The notes: generated from the letters alone by a model not told the origin. Shown: positions 53,244 to 61,594, numbered from the stretch's first letter. The stretch is DNA of 64,000 nucleotides from Bradyrhizobium sp. B124 (GCF_038967635.1 NZ_CP152413.1:2542001-2606000), one strand, 5' to 3'. Translations and numbers: made by a program.

Positions 53244-54005
53244 TTATCGACCGTAGTTCCTGTAGACTTCCTCGTCGGGATCCAAGCTCCACCTAGCAGG
53301 TTCGGAGGGGTCGGGTCGACCGCCGTTCCGATTGCACATATCCCATCGGGTGACAGCTCGTTGCTTACATCCATTATAATGATCGGGATGAGCGAACTCG
53401 CCATCTCGCCACCGTTGATGACACTCTCCCTCTTCCTCATACTTGCGCCTCGTGCAGTAATCATCGTCGTCGCCTCCACCCGTGGGTTTGCCACCGTTGT
53501 TACCCCACCCAGCACCACCCGAGTTGCTCTTGTTACGGGTACCCCCCTTGGCGATAGACGGCGATCTGGTTGGAACGCGCACCAGCTCTCTGGAATCTTG
53601 GTTTGGCAAGCTCGGTGAACTCGCGCTTTCATCGCCTGAAATCGATCGCTGCAGCTGACCGTATTTCAGAATGAGACCCAGCAGCCCTGCCACCGGGCCT
53701 GGCGGGCGATACGGCGGCTGCTCCCCACTAGGACCCGGCGGCGCCCCCACGGGACCCCGAATCGAATCGCCCAAGCTGCGCAGCAGCGCCAGATCGCTGC
53801 TGTCGGGGGCCCACGGCTTGCCCGTCAACCGTTGCTGAAGGAGTTGCGGTCCGAGTTTGAGCGCTAGCCATGTTTCCCGGAAAGAGTCGGGTATCGGCGG
53901 CATCGGAATCTTCGGAGCGGGCTCAGGTTGTTCAGTAGGCAGCGAGAACGGGTATGACCAGGGGTACGGAAAGAATCTAGACGACCCCGGAAATGGAGGA
54001 GGCAT
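53244..54005 (-). CDS. proline-rich protein with cysteine-rich C-terminal domain
   Basis: 253 residues with AAGGAGTTACG before the ATG. First 65 residues are Pro/aromatic-rich, the middle is a Gly/Ser/Pro linker, and the last about 80 residues contain a compact Cys/Trp domain (DYCTRRKYEEEGECHQRW, then YNGCKQRAVTRWDMCNRNGG). Modular linker-plus-compact-end architecture resembles phage-borne or polymorphic toxins, but no nuclease or other catalytic motif can be seen. The TPR-like gene is next. No signal peptide. Confidence 0.6.
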   Translation of the reverse strand: MPPPFPGSSRFFPYPWSYPFSLPTEQPEPAPKIPMPPIPDSFRETWLALKLGPQLLQQRLTGKPWAPDSSDLALLRSLGDSIRGPVGAPPGPSGEQPPYRPPGPVAGLLGLILKYGQLQRSISGDESASSPSLPNQDSRELVRVPTRSPSIAKGGTRNKSNSGGAGWGNNGGKPTGGGDDDDYCTRRKYEEEGECHQRWRDGEFAHPDHYNGCKQRAVTRWDMCNRNGGRPDPSEPARWSLDPDEEVYRNYGR

Positions 54006-54155
54006 TCGTAACTCCTTGCTCAAAATGAAAGTGCGCGTCGCCTCGGACCCAACGCGCCGCGACACGACCGCTCGGCACCCCGGGATGAGGTATCTGTCAA
54101 CTTGTGTTGTGGGAGCAGTCGCGTGCGTGACGCGATTCGATAGCCGTTGCGAAGT

Positions 54156-54470
54156 TTAGCCAAGCACCGCGTACAGGAACGTCCGCCCCGCCGTTGCCGA
54201 GTTGGCATGCGTGATCGTGAACGATCCATTCGCTACGGCGCTGACGTAGAGCGTTCCGTTGCCGAGCTCAGTCGCGGCGCTTGCCGAAGCCGGCGTCAGG
54301 ATCGGCGTCGAACCGGATGCGGCGTTCGGTGTCGAGACGGTTGTCGTCGATACGCCGGTTACGAGCGTCACCGTCCCGACTGCGTTCGAGCGGCCGGCGG
54401 CCAGACCCTGGATGGCGAGCACGATCTTCTTCAGGTCGGTCTCGGTGATGCCCGGAACGTACGCCGTCAT
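54156..54470 (-). CDS. phage structural protein, small
   Basis: 104 residues from ATG 54470, overlapping the stop of the preceding gene by 4 nt. Short helix (TETDLKKIVLAIQGLAAGRS) then a long Thr/Ser/Val beta-rich end. Similar in style to small head-decoration or tail proteins. Confidence 0.7.
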   Translation of the reverse strand: MTAYVPGITETDLKKIVLAIQGLAAGRSNAVGTVTLVTGVSTTTVSTPNAASGSTPILTPASASAATELGNGTLYVSAVANGSFTITHANSATAGRTFLYAVLG

Positions 54471-55942
54471 AGCGCGCCGCTCGTGATCACGTCCGGCACG
54501 ACGCCGGCGCAGAAGGTCCATTGTGTTGCCGCAGGGATCCGCACCTTGAATCGCGAGTAGCGCGTATCCTGCATCATGTCGCAGCGGCCGGTCCTGGCGT
54601 TCACGAGGACCTCGGCGCCCGGGACCACGGTCGCGGAAGGCGTATCGCGGGACGAGACGGAGCCATAGAGCGTGGACGCGTCGGTGATCGGCCTGAAGCC
54701 GCGGATCGTGATCCGGTTCTCATCGCTCCCCTGCTCCGCGCTCTCCAGCGTCGCTTCCAGATTCTGACCGCGGAAAAAGCCGAGCACATGCGAATTGTTG
54801 AACTGGGCGATCTCAGGCTGCACTGCCGTGGCATAGGCATCGAGGCTCAAGGTCATGGCGTCGATCGAGGACGAAATGGTGTCGAGGTTCTCCAGGGTCA
54901 GACCAGTCTGCGAGACGCCCAGCAAATACTCTCCGGCCATCGAGACCGGAAAAAAACGGTCGAGCAGAAAGTCGTAGCCGAGCAGCTTGTCATAGGTATT
55001 TCCAACGGCGCCGGAGACCGATTTGTAGGCCCAATACACGCGGGTGCTGCGCGGATCTGCGGCGCCCATGAAGAGTTGCAGATTGCCCTTGTCGAGATCC
55101 GCCAGGAACGTTCGATCGACCTTCTCGCGGCCGATCTGCTCCGGCACGCCGCCCGGCTCGATCTTGTGGAAGCCCTGGCCCGCGTAGAAAAAGATGCGCT
55201 CGCCGGCGCGGATGATCGAGTACGGCGCGTAGAGACCCTTGTCCTGCGTGATGCGATCGATCTGGAACACGATCGGCGAACCCGGCACGTAGGACATCCG
55301 CCGGATCGCCTGATCCTGAAAGATGATCCCTGCCTCGCCGCCGGCGACGCCGCGAACGATGCCGCCATCGGGGAAATCCTGAAAGTCGGATGACTTGATG
55401 CCGCTGATCCAGCTGTCGGCCGCGTTGAAGTTATTCAGCCCCGACCATTGAATCCGGTAGGGGTTCGAGAGCAGCCCGGACAGCACCAGGAACCTGCCGA
55501 CGACCCCGATGTAGGCCGCCTGCGGCGGCGAGCCGAGCGCGTTGCCGAACGTCGACGCCGACGACAGGTCGAACATCTGCAGCGTTGTGTTGGCCTGCGT
55601 GGCGAAGACGAAATTTCCAGTCTGCGCGAATTGCCACTGCGCGTTAGCGCTCAGCACGCTGTACGTTCCGCCTCCTGACGACACATCGGCCCAGGTAAAA
55701 TCAGTGTTGTTGAGCTTGTAGAGCTTGTTGCTGGTTCCAGCGAAGGTGACCACCGTGCCGTCGGACTTCAGCGCGTAGAAGGCTCCCCTGCAAGCAGCCG
55801 GTAACGGCGCCGCGTAAGCCGACAGGCTCGGGAATGGTCCATATCCGTCACCACGTGGGATCACGTTCAGGATGTTTCGCGTGGCCTGACCTTCATAGTC
55901 GCTGACATCGGGGCGATATTCGCCAGTAGCAAGCAAGGGCAT
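54467..55942 (-). CDS. large phage structural protein (head/tail stabilisation type)
   Basis: 491 residues, beta-rich throughout with Asn/Gly turns. N-terminus ATGEYRPDVSDYEGQATRN and the body (GIVRGVAGGEAGIIFQDQ, KGLYAPYSIIRAGERIFFY) follow the pattern of podoviral packaged-DNA-stabilisation/tail proteins of the P22 gp10 kind. Located between connector genes and fibre genes. GGAG lies about 15 nt before the ATG. Confidence 0.75.
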   Translation of the reverse strand: MPLLATGEYRPDVSDYEGQATRNILNVIPRGDGYGPFPSLSAYAAPLPAACRGAFYALKSDGTVVTFAGTSNKLYKLNNTDFTWADVSSGGGTYSVLSANAQWQFAQTGNFVFATQANTTLQMFDLSSASTFGNALGSPPQAAYIGVVGRFLVLSGLLSNPYRIQWSGLNNFNAADSWISGIKSSDFQDFPDGGIVRGVAGGEAGIIFQDQAIRRMSYVPGSPIVFQIDRITQDKGLYAPYSIIRAGERIFFYAGQGFHKIEPGGVPEQIGREKVDRTFLADLDKGNLQLFMGAADPRSTRVYWAYKSVSGAVGNTYDKLLGYDFLLDRFFPVSMAGEYLLGVSQTGLTLENLDTISSSIDAMTLSLDAYATAVQPEIAQFNNSHVLGFFRGQNLEATLESAEQGSDENRITIRGFRPITDASTLYGSVSSRDTPSATVVPGAEVLVNARTGRCDMMQDTRYSRFKVRIPAATQWTFCAGVVPDVITSGAL

Positions 55943-55945
55943 CGT

Positions 55946-56076
55946 TCAATCATCTCCAGAATATTTGGCAGCCGGCCCAGCGAACGGCATCACCGGCCTC
56001 CGCCCAGCGACGAGATCGGTCGCGGCGCATCTGGCTCCGGGCCATGATCGGCAATGCCGGACGCCACCGCGCCCAT
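55946..56076 (-). CDS. two overlapping micro-genes
   Basis: A 28-codon frame (55990-56076; MGAVASGIADHGPEPDAPRP...) ends in TGATG, whose ATG opens a 14-codon frame (55946-55990; MPFAGPAAKYSGDD). Together they fill the gap between two structural genes. The coupling is suggestive, but there is no independent proof of translation. Confidence 0.3.
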
Positions 56077-56086
56077 GCAAAATGGA

Positions 56087-56725
56087 CTAGTGCACAACTG
56101 GATCCGGGATGACTTGCGTCGGATCAGCAGTCCAGGCGCCCGCCGGACCTCGCTGGACCGTCCAGGCCGAGGTTGCCGGAGCGTCCGCGGTCCATGCAGG
56201 CGAGATCGTCTTGCTGATCACCCAGCCGGATGATGGCGTGCTCTCGCCGGCCCAGTCGCTTGCGATAGGTTGGGCCGGCCACCAATTCACGTAATCGCGG
56301 CCGATCGATGCGGTGTTGCCTGTCACCTGGTAAGCGGCTATCCCGCCGTTCAATGCGACAACTCCGGCCACCAGATTATAAGTGGCAGTGAAGCTTCCCA
56401 CGGCTACCGTGAGCGCCATGGTGGTCTTCACGGAATTGCCGGTGAGCGCGTAGCTCGTCCCGCTCAGTATCGCACGAATGGACAACAGAGCGGCGTTACC
56501 GCTCTCGTTGTAGCTTGCTACCGCTCCATTCAGCCTTGGAACAAAGGCGATGGCATTGGCGGCGAGCAAGTAGCTTGCCGAACCCGTCGTCTCGAGGAGA
56601 TTGAGGATCACTCCGCTTCCCTGGACCGCGTATGATCCGGCCCCACCGAACACAACATTGGATCCGCTTACGCGCGTCTGTCCCAGAGCGAGGCGGCCGA
56701 TTGCATCGAATCCAAGCAGCGACAT
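56087..56725 (-). CDS. phage protein with six SY-x-L-x-GN repeats
   Basis: 212 residues. From residue about 28 to 145 six units of about 20 residues recur (GSYAVQGSGV, ASYLLAANAI, ASYNESGNAA, TSYALTGNSV, ATYNLVAGVV, AAYQVTGNTA), likely a beta-repeat fibre shaft. The last 60 residues carry four Trp-centred units (ASDWAGEST, SPAWTADAP, TSAWTVQRG, AGAWTADPT). Tail fibre or tail-spike component. Confidence 0.7.
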   Translation of the reverse strand: MSLLGFDAIGRLALGQTRVSGSNVVFGGAGSYAVQGSGVILNLLETTGSASYLLAANAIAFVPRLNGAVASYNESGNAALLSIRAILSGTSYALTGNSVKTTMALTVAVGSFTATYNLVAGVVALNGGIAAYQVTGNTASIGRDYVNWWPAQPIASDWAGESTPSSGWVISKTISPAWTADAPATSAWTVQRGPAGAWTADPTQVIPDPVVH

Positions 56726-56728
56726 TTG

Positions 56729-56832
56729 CTAGAACTCCCCTGCCGCTCGAAAAGGCACGCCGCCGCCCTGTTTCCCGATAGTGAATTTGATCATGCTTCG
56801 AGGAACTCCGTCACCAAGTCGCGCGCAACCAT
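56729..56832 (-). CDS. two possible overlapping micro-genes
   Basis: A 13-codon frame (56791-56832, MVARDLVTEFLEA) ends in ATGA, opening a 21-codon frame (56729-56794, MIKFTIGKQGGGVPFRAAGE...). They fill the gap between two tail genes in the same way as the pair at 55946-56076. Weak evidence. Confidence 0.22.
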
Positions 56833-56845
56833 GCCGATCGGTGAA

Positions 56846-57664
56846 CTAGGCTCCAATCCTGAAGCCTTGAAAATGCGTATTTGACGCTGCGCCGAGCAAT
56901 GTCGTGACGCCGTTTGGCATATAGACATATGCCTCAACGTAATCAGTGCTTCCGTTCATCGGGACAGCGCAAACGAGCAGCTTGTTGGAGTCGCCCGACA
57001 TGCCGTTCGAAACTGCCGTATAGGCACCGTTCTTGATGCGTGTACCGTTCTTGTAAAGCGATGCTTGACAGCTCTCGGTTGGAGACGTTCCTGTCGCGGT
57101 CGTGCAATCCAAGATGAAGAGATACGTGCCGGCAGTCTGGGGGGTGTACCTTCCGGTCGAGGTATCGAACCAGGTTTCATTGTCGACCTGCTTGTTCGTC
57201 CACGTGATCTTGTTATACGCCGAGGCCGTCAGTCCGGTCTGGTCGACGCCATTTCGGTCTACGATGAAGATTCCGTTTTCAGACTGGTTGGCTCGGATGT
57301 TGGCCCGAGCCTGAGCACGCTGTGTCGCCGTGAAGCTGTTGGCTTCCTCGATCGAGATCAGATCCTCTTTCAGCGCCACGACCGCGACTTGCGGCGATGC
57401 GGTGAAATTGATCTTCGATGTCGTCCCGGACGAGTTGAACAGCACCGTGGTTCGAGACAGAACGCCGGTCGAGGCGTTCCAGATACCCTCGCCGAGCTCC
57501 CATTGGGAGAGGTCCGCGCTTTCCGCGCGGTACTTGTATGCGCGGCCATTGACCGCTCCTGCCGCCGAGGGCGTCAGGTAGCCTCCGACAGGACCCGCGA
57601 CCAGCCAATCTGCAGTGCCGCCGGTCGATGGCGAAAACCTGCACGCGTCGAGAAATGCTGCCAT
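56846..57664 (-). CDS. tail fibre protein with C-terminal C1q-like domain
   Basis: 272 residues. N-terminal 130 residues form a virion-anchoring beta region (YKYRAESADLSQWELGEGIW, LSRTTVLFNSSGTTSKINFT). Residues about 140-272 have the C1q/TNF-like jelly-roll order YNKITWTNKQVDNETWFD, then GRYTPQTAGTYLFILD, ASLYKNGTRIKNG and HFQGFRIG at the end. Such tips bind host receptors as trimers. Confidence 0.82.
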   Translation of the reverse strand: MAAFLDACRFSPSTGGTADWLVAGPVGGYLTPSAAGAVNGRAYKYRAESADLSQWELGEGIWNASTGVLSRTTVLFNSSGTTSKINFTASPQVAVVALKEDLISIEEANSFTATQRAQARANIRANQSENGIFIVDRNGVDQTGLTASAYNKITWTNKQVDNETWFDTSTGRYTPQTAGTYLFILDCTTATGTSPTESCQASLYKNGTRIKNGAYTAVSNGMSGDSNKLLVCAVPMNGSTDYVEAYVYMPNGVTTLLGAASNTHFQGFRIGA

Positions 57665-57665
57665 G

Positions 57666-58097
57666 TCAGGTAATCGTCAGAACGCCGTTGATCTGGTCGA
57701 GGGCAACCGTGAATGTGTTGCCGTTGGTGAGCACCAGGCCTGTGCCGTAGTCCCACCACCCGATCAAAGGCCTGGTTGGAGAAGTCGAGTTGTAGAGGAC
57801 GGCATATTGAAACGGACCGATCGACCCGCCGGCCGCCGTCCATGCCGGATTTGTGGCGCCGAAGAACCTGAACGTGCCCGAGGTCTGCGACCCCGCGATC
57901 GTTCCGATCGATACTCCACCCGCCGCATAACCATTGCCGGCCGAAAGATCGGCGGGCACGTTGTAGACAGTGTTGGTCGCGGCAGGCGGCGCGTTAGTGA
58001 GATACACCTTGTAGACCTGTACTGTGCCGGTCTTCATGTCATGCAACGCGTTGGCGACATCTTGTACGAAACAGTTGAACTTGTTGAAGGCGGCCAT
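57666..58097 (-). CDS. phage structural protein
   Basis: 143 residues. N-terminal FNKFNCFVQDVANALHDM helix then a beta-rich segment with Asn/Pro/Gly turns and WWDYGTGLVLTNGNTFTV near the end. Similar proteins are found beside fibre genes in alphaproteobacterial prophages. One base separates it from the C1q-like gene. Confidence 0.75.
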   Translation of the reverse strand: MAAFNKFNCFVQDVANALHDMKTGTVQVYKVYLTNAPPAATNTVYNVPADLSAGNGYAAGGVSIGTIAGSQTSGTFRFFGATNPAWTAAGGSIGPFQYAVLYNSTSPTRPLIGWWDYGTGLVLTNGNTFTVALDQINGVLTIT

Positions 58098-58110
58098 TTG
58101 TATTGGTTTC

Positions 58111-58764
58111 CTAGATGATCTGACCGGAAGCGCGTACCGTCATCGGCCCGGCGTTGAAGGTCGAGGTCAGCCCCAGATTGTTGAGGCTGCTGAGTGCGGC
58201 CGAGAAGCCGAGCGCCCAGGTCTGGATGCGTCCGTCGTCCTTCAGATACGGCGCGGCCTCCAGGAGTGCGCCGTAGAGATACAGATCCGGCGCAACCGAC
58301 AGCAGCCAGTTTGGATCATTGCTGGCGAGCGGCGGGACCAGCCGCCGATAGACCATTTCGATCGTGTAGGCCTTGTCCGGTGTCGGAGCGATCTCAAGTT
58401 CGTTACCAAAGATCGTGAAGTATCGCGGCTGCCCTGCAACGTCGGAGATGCCGAACCGGTATTCGTCGAGCTGCGTGCCCGACCTGAACTCGAGACAAGG
58501 CTTACCGGCCACACCCGACAACCGCATCCGGCGCATCGACTGGAAGTCTGTCGGCAGCGCAACGAACTCGGGTTCGCTGGAGGTGATGTCAGTGATCGCG
58601 ATGGCGCGCTGCTCCATCTGGCGAACAAAGAGCTCTCGATTGAGCTTCGCCTCGGAAAGCTGGATGAAGGTCGGAATCCGCGCGATCAGGACCGCATCCT
58701 GATCGCGCGCCAGATATTCGGTGACCGCCGACTGCAGCGAGGCATAATCCACGATTTGTGTCAC
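58111..58764 (-). CDS. phage adaptor (head-tail connector) protein
   Basis: 217 residues from a GTG at 58764 that overlaps the stop of the upstream gene (GTGA). Helical N-terminus LQSAVTEYLARDQDAVLIAR and FIQLSEAKLNRELFVRQMEQ, then beta region; this is the pattern of phage adaptor/tail tubular A-like proteins that join portal and tail. Supports a podovirus-type virion. Confidence 0.78.
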   Translation of the reverse strand: MTQIVDYASLQSAVTEYLARDQDAVLIARIPTFIQLSEAKLNRELFVRQMEQRAIAITDITSSEPEFVALPTDFQSMRRMRLSGVAGKPCLEFRSGTQLDEYRFGISDVAGQPRYFTIFGNELEIAPTPDKAYTIEMVYRRLVPPLASNDPNWLLSVAPDLYLYGALLEAAPYLKDDGRIQTWALGFSAALSSLNNLGLTSTFNAGPMTVRASGQII

Positions 58765-59093
58765 GATACCCCCGCTGTCCATCCGGCCTGCAGCTTCGGT
58801 CGATCGGTGCGCAGATAGGCCCATTCGGGATCGTGAAGCTTGCGCTGCACGATGCCGTCGAACTCGGGCGAAAACATCCGGACCGACGTGTTGCCCTTCG
58901 CGTGCTCCTCGTTGAGCCACTTGACGTAGATCACGTTGGGGATGCGCGCGACATGTCGGCCCCATTCGTTGCGCTGTTCGTCACGCCGCGCCTCACGATT
59001 CCATTGCAGAATTGGCTCGACGTCCTGCACATGCTCGATCGCAAGATCGCGCCCGTTGCTGTCGAAATGCGGCCGGATCAGGATGCCGTCCAT
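58761..59093 (-). CDS. hypothetical phage protein
   Basis: 110 residues; ATG at 59093 shares a base with the stop of the upstream gene (TGATG). Trp/Arg-rich with charged helices and FSPEFDGIVQRKLHDPEWAY near the end. Typical small connector-region protein; function unknown. Confidence 0.75.
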   Translation of the reverse strand: MDGILIRPHFDSNGRDLAIEHVQDVEPILQWNREARRDEQRNEWGRHVARIPNVIYVKWLNEEHAKGNTSVRMFSPEFDGIVQRKLHDPEWAYLRTDRPKLQAGWTAGVS

Positions 59094-59404
59094 CACGACA
59101 TCTCCGCGACCCAGAGAGTGCCGGCAGTTGCCGTGACCAGACCATTGGTCGCCGCCTTGATCGCTGCGATCCGCTGGCCGGGGCTGACAATGACGTATTC
59201 GATGACGTTCGGCGGCAGATAGGTGTCCGCGGTCGTCGCGGTCTGGGCGCCGTCGCCAATTCGATAGCAACAGGCGGAGTTGGCGACCAGGCGCAGCTGG
59301 TAGGTCTCGGCACCGAACGCGTTGGTGGCCCCGACGCTTGAATCGTAGGCGATCGTCTGGGTGACACCAAGGCGCGACGCCGGCTGCTTGGGAAAGAATG
59401 ACAT
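59093..59404 (-). CDS. hypothetical phage protein
   Basis: 103 residues, beta-rich (YQLRLVANSACCYRIGDG, IEYVIVSPGQRIAAIKA), the pattern of small head-decoration or fibre-base proteins. Coupled to both neighbours by TGATG overlaps. Confidence 0.75.
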   Translation of the reverse strand: MSFFPKQPASRLGVTQTIAYDSSVGATNAFGAETYQLRLVANSACCYRIGDGAQTATTADTYLPPNVIEYVIVSPGQRIAAIKAATNGLVTATAGTLWVAEMS

Positions 59405-59766
59405 CAGGCCGTCCTCACCGAGACTGAAAAGTACATGGGAATGGCCGCGCCCGACGCGCCGGACGGCGTGAGCACGATGACATCGTCTTCATTGAGATAA
59501 GTTGGCGACGGCGGCAACGCCGAGAACAACTGCCCGGCGGCCGATCCGGCTTGAGGCAGCGTGAAGGTCGCCAGCGTGTTGCCACTGGCCGCGACCGTGA
59601 CGGTGCCGTCGGTGGTGGTGATGGCGCCGCCGAGAATTCCGGTCGCTTTCAGAAAACGGCAACGAAAGGGAACACGAATATAGGCGGCAGCGGGAGACGC
59701 ACCGCACGACGGCGTATAGGCCGTCAGGTGTTCGGTATTGAGGGTGTGATTACCGGGAAGTGGCAT
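59404..59766 (-). CDS. hypothetical phage head protein
   Basis: 120 residues, beta-rich, with VPFRCRFLKATGILGGAITT and YLNEDDVIVLTPSG, consistent with a decoration or joining protein just downstream of the capsid gene. AGGAGG ribosome site before the ATG. Confidence 0.78.
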   Translation of the reverse strand: MPLPGNHTLNTEHLTAYTPSCGASPAAAYIRVPFRCRFLKATGILGGAITTTDGTVTVAASGNTLATFTLPQAGSAAGQLFSALPPSPTYLNEDDVIVLTPSGASGAAIPMYFSVSVRTA

Positions 59767-59790
59767 GAAGGCCTCCTGAGACAGGGGAAA

Positions 59791-59812
59791 GCGGGCAACA
59801 GAAGTTGCCCGC
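59791..59812 (-). terminator. hairpin after the capsid gene
   Basis: Perfect 9-bp stem GCGGGCAAC / GTTGCCCGC with a 4-nt loop, 18 nt past the capsid stop, followed on the minus strand by TTTCCCC. A weak terminator here would leave capsid messages in excess over downstream genes. Confidence 0.55.
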
Positions 59813-59829
59813 AGAGCGCAATGACCGGG

Positions 59830-60792
59830 TTAGGACGTGGTGTTGTCGAACACGCCGCCGGAGGCCTTCTCGTTACGCGCGACCAGCGCGTACTCGGCAA
59901 GCACCTGACGTCGATCGGAGTCGCCGGTCTTGGCCAGCGGGATCGAGATCATGTTGCGGCCGTTGAGATAGGCGACGGCCCACTTGTCCATCTCGAGCAC
60001 CAGAACGTCGCGCGGTCGCTGGAAGCGATTGGCAACGACTTTCAGCTTGCCAAAGTCGGATTCGTAGGCGTCGACCGAGGCCACGATCTTCTTCGACTTG
60101 GCCTCCTCGATCGCGGTGGAGCGGCCGGTGAAGGTCGAGAATACCTGCTTATTGAAGGCGCCGGTCATGATGGTGCCGGGCTTGCCGCCATTGGTCCAGA
60201 TCGACGACAGCACGGTCTTCAGCCGCACTTCGGTGAACGCCAGCTGGGTGCCGTCGGTGCGCGTACCGGTGCCGTCGGCTGCGGCCGGATCGGAGGCGCC
60301 GCCGGCGGTTCCTTTCGACGTATTGCTCACGATCCACGACAACACCGACGCCGTCTTGCGCGGCGTGCTGGTCGAGCCGGCAGTCTTTGCCTGGCTGCTG
60401 CCGACCAGGATCGTCTCGATGTCGCGCTTGAGCTCAAGGCCACGCAGCATCTCCTGGTAGGCGAGCTCGTTGTCACGGCCGGCGTGGTCGACCGCCTGCT
60501 GGGTCCCTGATACCTGCGCCATTTTGTAAGAGATCTGACACAGATTTCCGAGCCGCACGGTCGGCACCAGCGCGTTGGCGGTGGGATCGTCACCCTCGAG
60601 CTGGGCGTTGGCGTTGGAGGCCGGCGCCAATGCCTGGGTCTGCCATTCGTGGTTGACGGCAGAGGCCTTCTCCTTGTCGACGCCACTCATGAACGGGGTG
60701 TCGGTTGGATCAATTCGATAGATCATATCGCTGAGGTCTTCACGGTTTCCGATCGCCTGGTAGGTCGTCACCGTGTTAGTGGGCAAAGCCAT
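59830..60792 (-). CDS. major capsid protein, SU10/DUF5309 type
   Basis: 320 residues. N-terminus ALPTNTVTTYQAIGNREDLS, then IYRIDPTDTPFMSGVDKEKA and HEWQTQALAP, VRLGNLCQISYKMAQVSGTQ follow the DUF5309 HK97-fold capsid family. A distinctive KVVANRFQRPRDVLVLEMDK occurs in the C-terminal half. AAGGACC lies before the ATG. It forms the phage head. Confidence 0.88.
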   Translation of the reverse strand: MALPTNTVTTYQAIGNREDLSDMIYRIDPTDTPFMSGVDKEKASAVNHEWQTQALAPASNANAQLEGDDPTANALVPTVRLGNLCQISYKMAQVSGTQQAVDHAGRDNELAYQEMLRGLELKRDIETILVGSSQAKTAGSTSTPRKTASVLSWIVSNTSKGTAGGASDPAAADGTGTRTDGTQLAFTEVRLKTVLSSIWTNGGKPGTIMTGAFNKQVFSTFTGRSTAIEEAKSKKIVASVDAYESDFGKLKVVANRFQRPRDVLVLEMDKWAVAYLNGRNMISIPLAKTGDSDRRQVLAEYALVARNEKASGGVFDNTTS

Positions 60793-60989
60793 GTGCTGGT
60801 CCTTGTGCTGTCCGAAAACGCCTGCGGCCGCGCCGCCAATTGGCGGACGCGTTCGTCATGTGATGAGCGGACGTGATGGTCTTGGGTGGTTGAGCGCTCG
60901 GCTGCGCGATGGCGCGGAAGCTCGCTTCCGGTTCGGCCCGCCTTCGTCTCCGCCGTGGCGCCCGCGTGTCGCGCAGGGTCGGCGTTATG

Positions 60990-61019
60990 AAAAAACCCGC
61001 GGCGGCTTCCCGGCGCGGG
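60990..61019 (-). terminator. rho-independent terminator upstream of the capsid gene
   Basis: On the minus strand CCCGCG / CGCGGG stem followed by six T. It stops transcripts coming from the accessory genes at 61133-63247. Confidence 0.75.
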
Positions 61020-61054
61020 CTCAAAACTTTCGATGGTGAGATTATGCTAGTGAG

Positions 61055-61070
61055 TTGCCCGACGTGTCAA
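61055..61070. repeat. 16-bp intergenic repeat, copy 2
   Basis: TTGCCCGACGTGTCAA, identical to 10676-10691, here inside the prophage. Confidence 0.6.
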
Positions 61071-61132
61071 CATGCATGATGATGTTTTCTTCGTCGGACA
61101 CGAAATTCAATTTTGCGCGACGATCGCGCGCA

Positions 61133-61594
61133 TCACGGCCGATCCCATCGCGACGACAATCGCCGAACCGATGACTTTTCGGCCAGGCCTTCGGCAAATG
61201 AGCCGTCGCCGTATCGCGGCGACAAACCGGCATCGAGAGTTGAACTCCGGACCTGTGCTGGCTGCACGATTTGTCCTCGGACGTAATCCTCGAGCATGCC
61301 GGCCAATCCCTTCGGCCTTACTGGAGAACGAACGATAAGCGGCGGACCAAATAGCCATTCCGGAGGACGAGCCGGCGGATCAACTTCGACGGGCGCCGGC
61401 TCGTTCCGATTCCTGGGTGGCGGCGGCGGTGCGGGCCCCCGCCTTTCCTCTGGCAGACTCGGTATTGGTCCCCAATCTGGGAACGCAAAATTGGGAAACT
61501 CCCCGAGAATCGTCGAAAGAAACCAGGGAGGCAAATAGCCCGGATATTCAAGAAGCGGATTCGGAGGGAGATTGTCTTTGGGTGTCTTGATCAT
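61133..61594 (-). CDS. proline-rich hypothetical protein
   Basis: 153 residues, very rich in Pro (about 20 percent) with aromatic residues in the first 45 (YPGYLPPWFLSTILGEFPNF), reminiscent of the N-terminus of the protein at 53244-54005. No cysteine-rich end domain. Part of an accessory block between capsid and the right-hand phage genes. Confidence 0.5.
   Translation of the reverse strand: MIKTPKDNLPPNPLLEYPGYLPPWFLSTILGEFPNFAFPDWGPIPSLPEERRGPAPPPPPRNRNEPAPVEVDPPARPPEWLFGPPLIVRSPVRPKGLAGMLEDYVRGQIVQPAQVRSSTLDAGLSPRYGDGSFAEGLAEKSSVRRLSSRWDRP

Larger units (their letters stand above)
60793..61132. other. intergenic region before the capsid gene
   Basis: 340 nt with no gene. Holds a rho-independent terminator (60990-61019) for the genes to its right, the second copy of the 16-bp repeat (61055-61070) and, between terminator and capsid start, presumably a separate capsid promoter. 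Confidence 0.6.
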
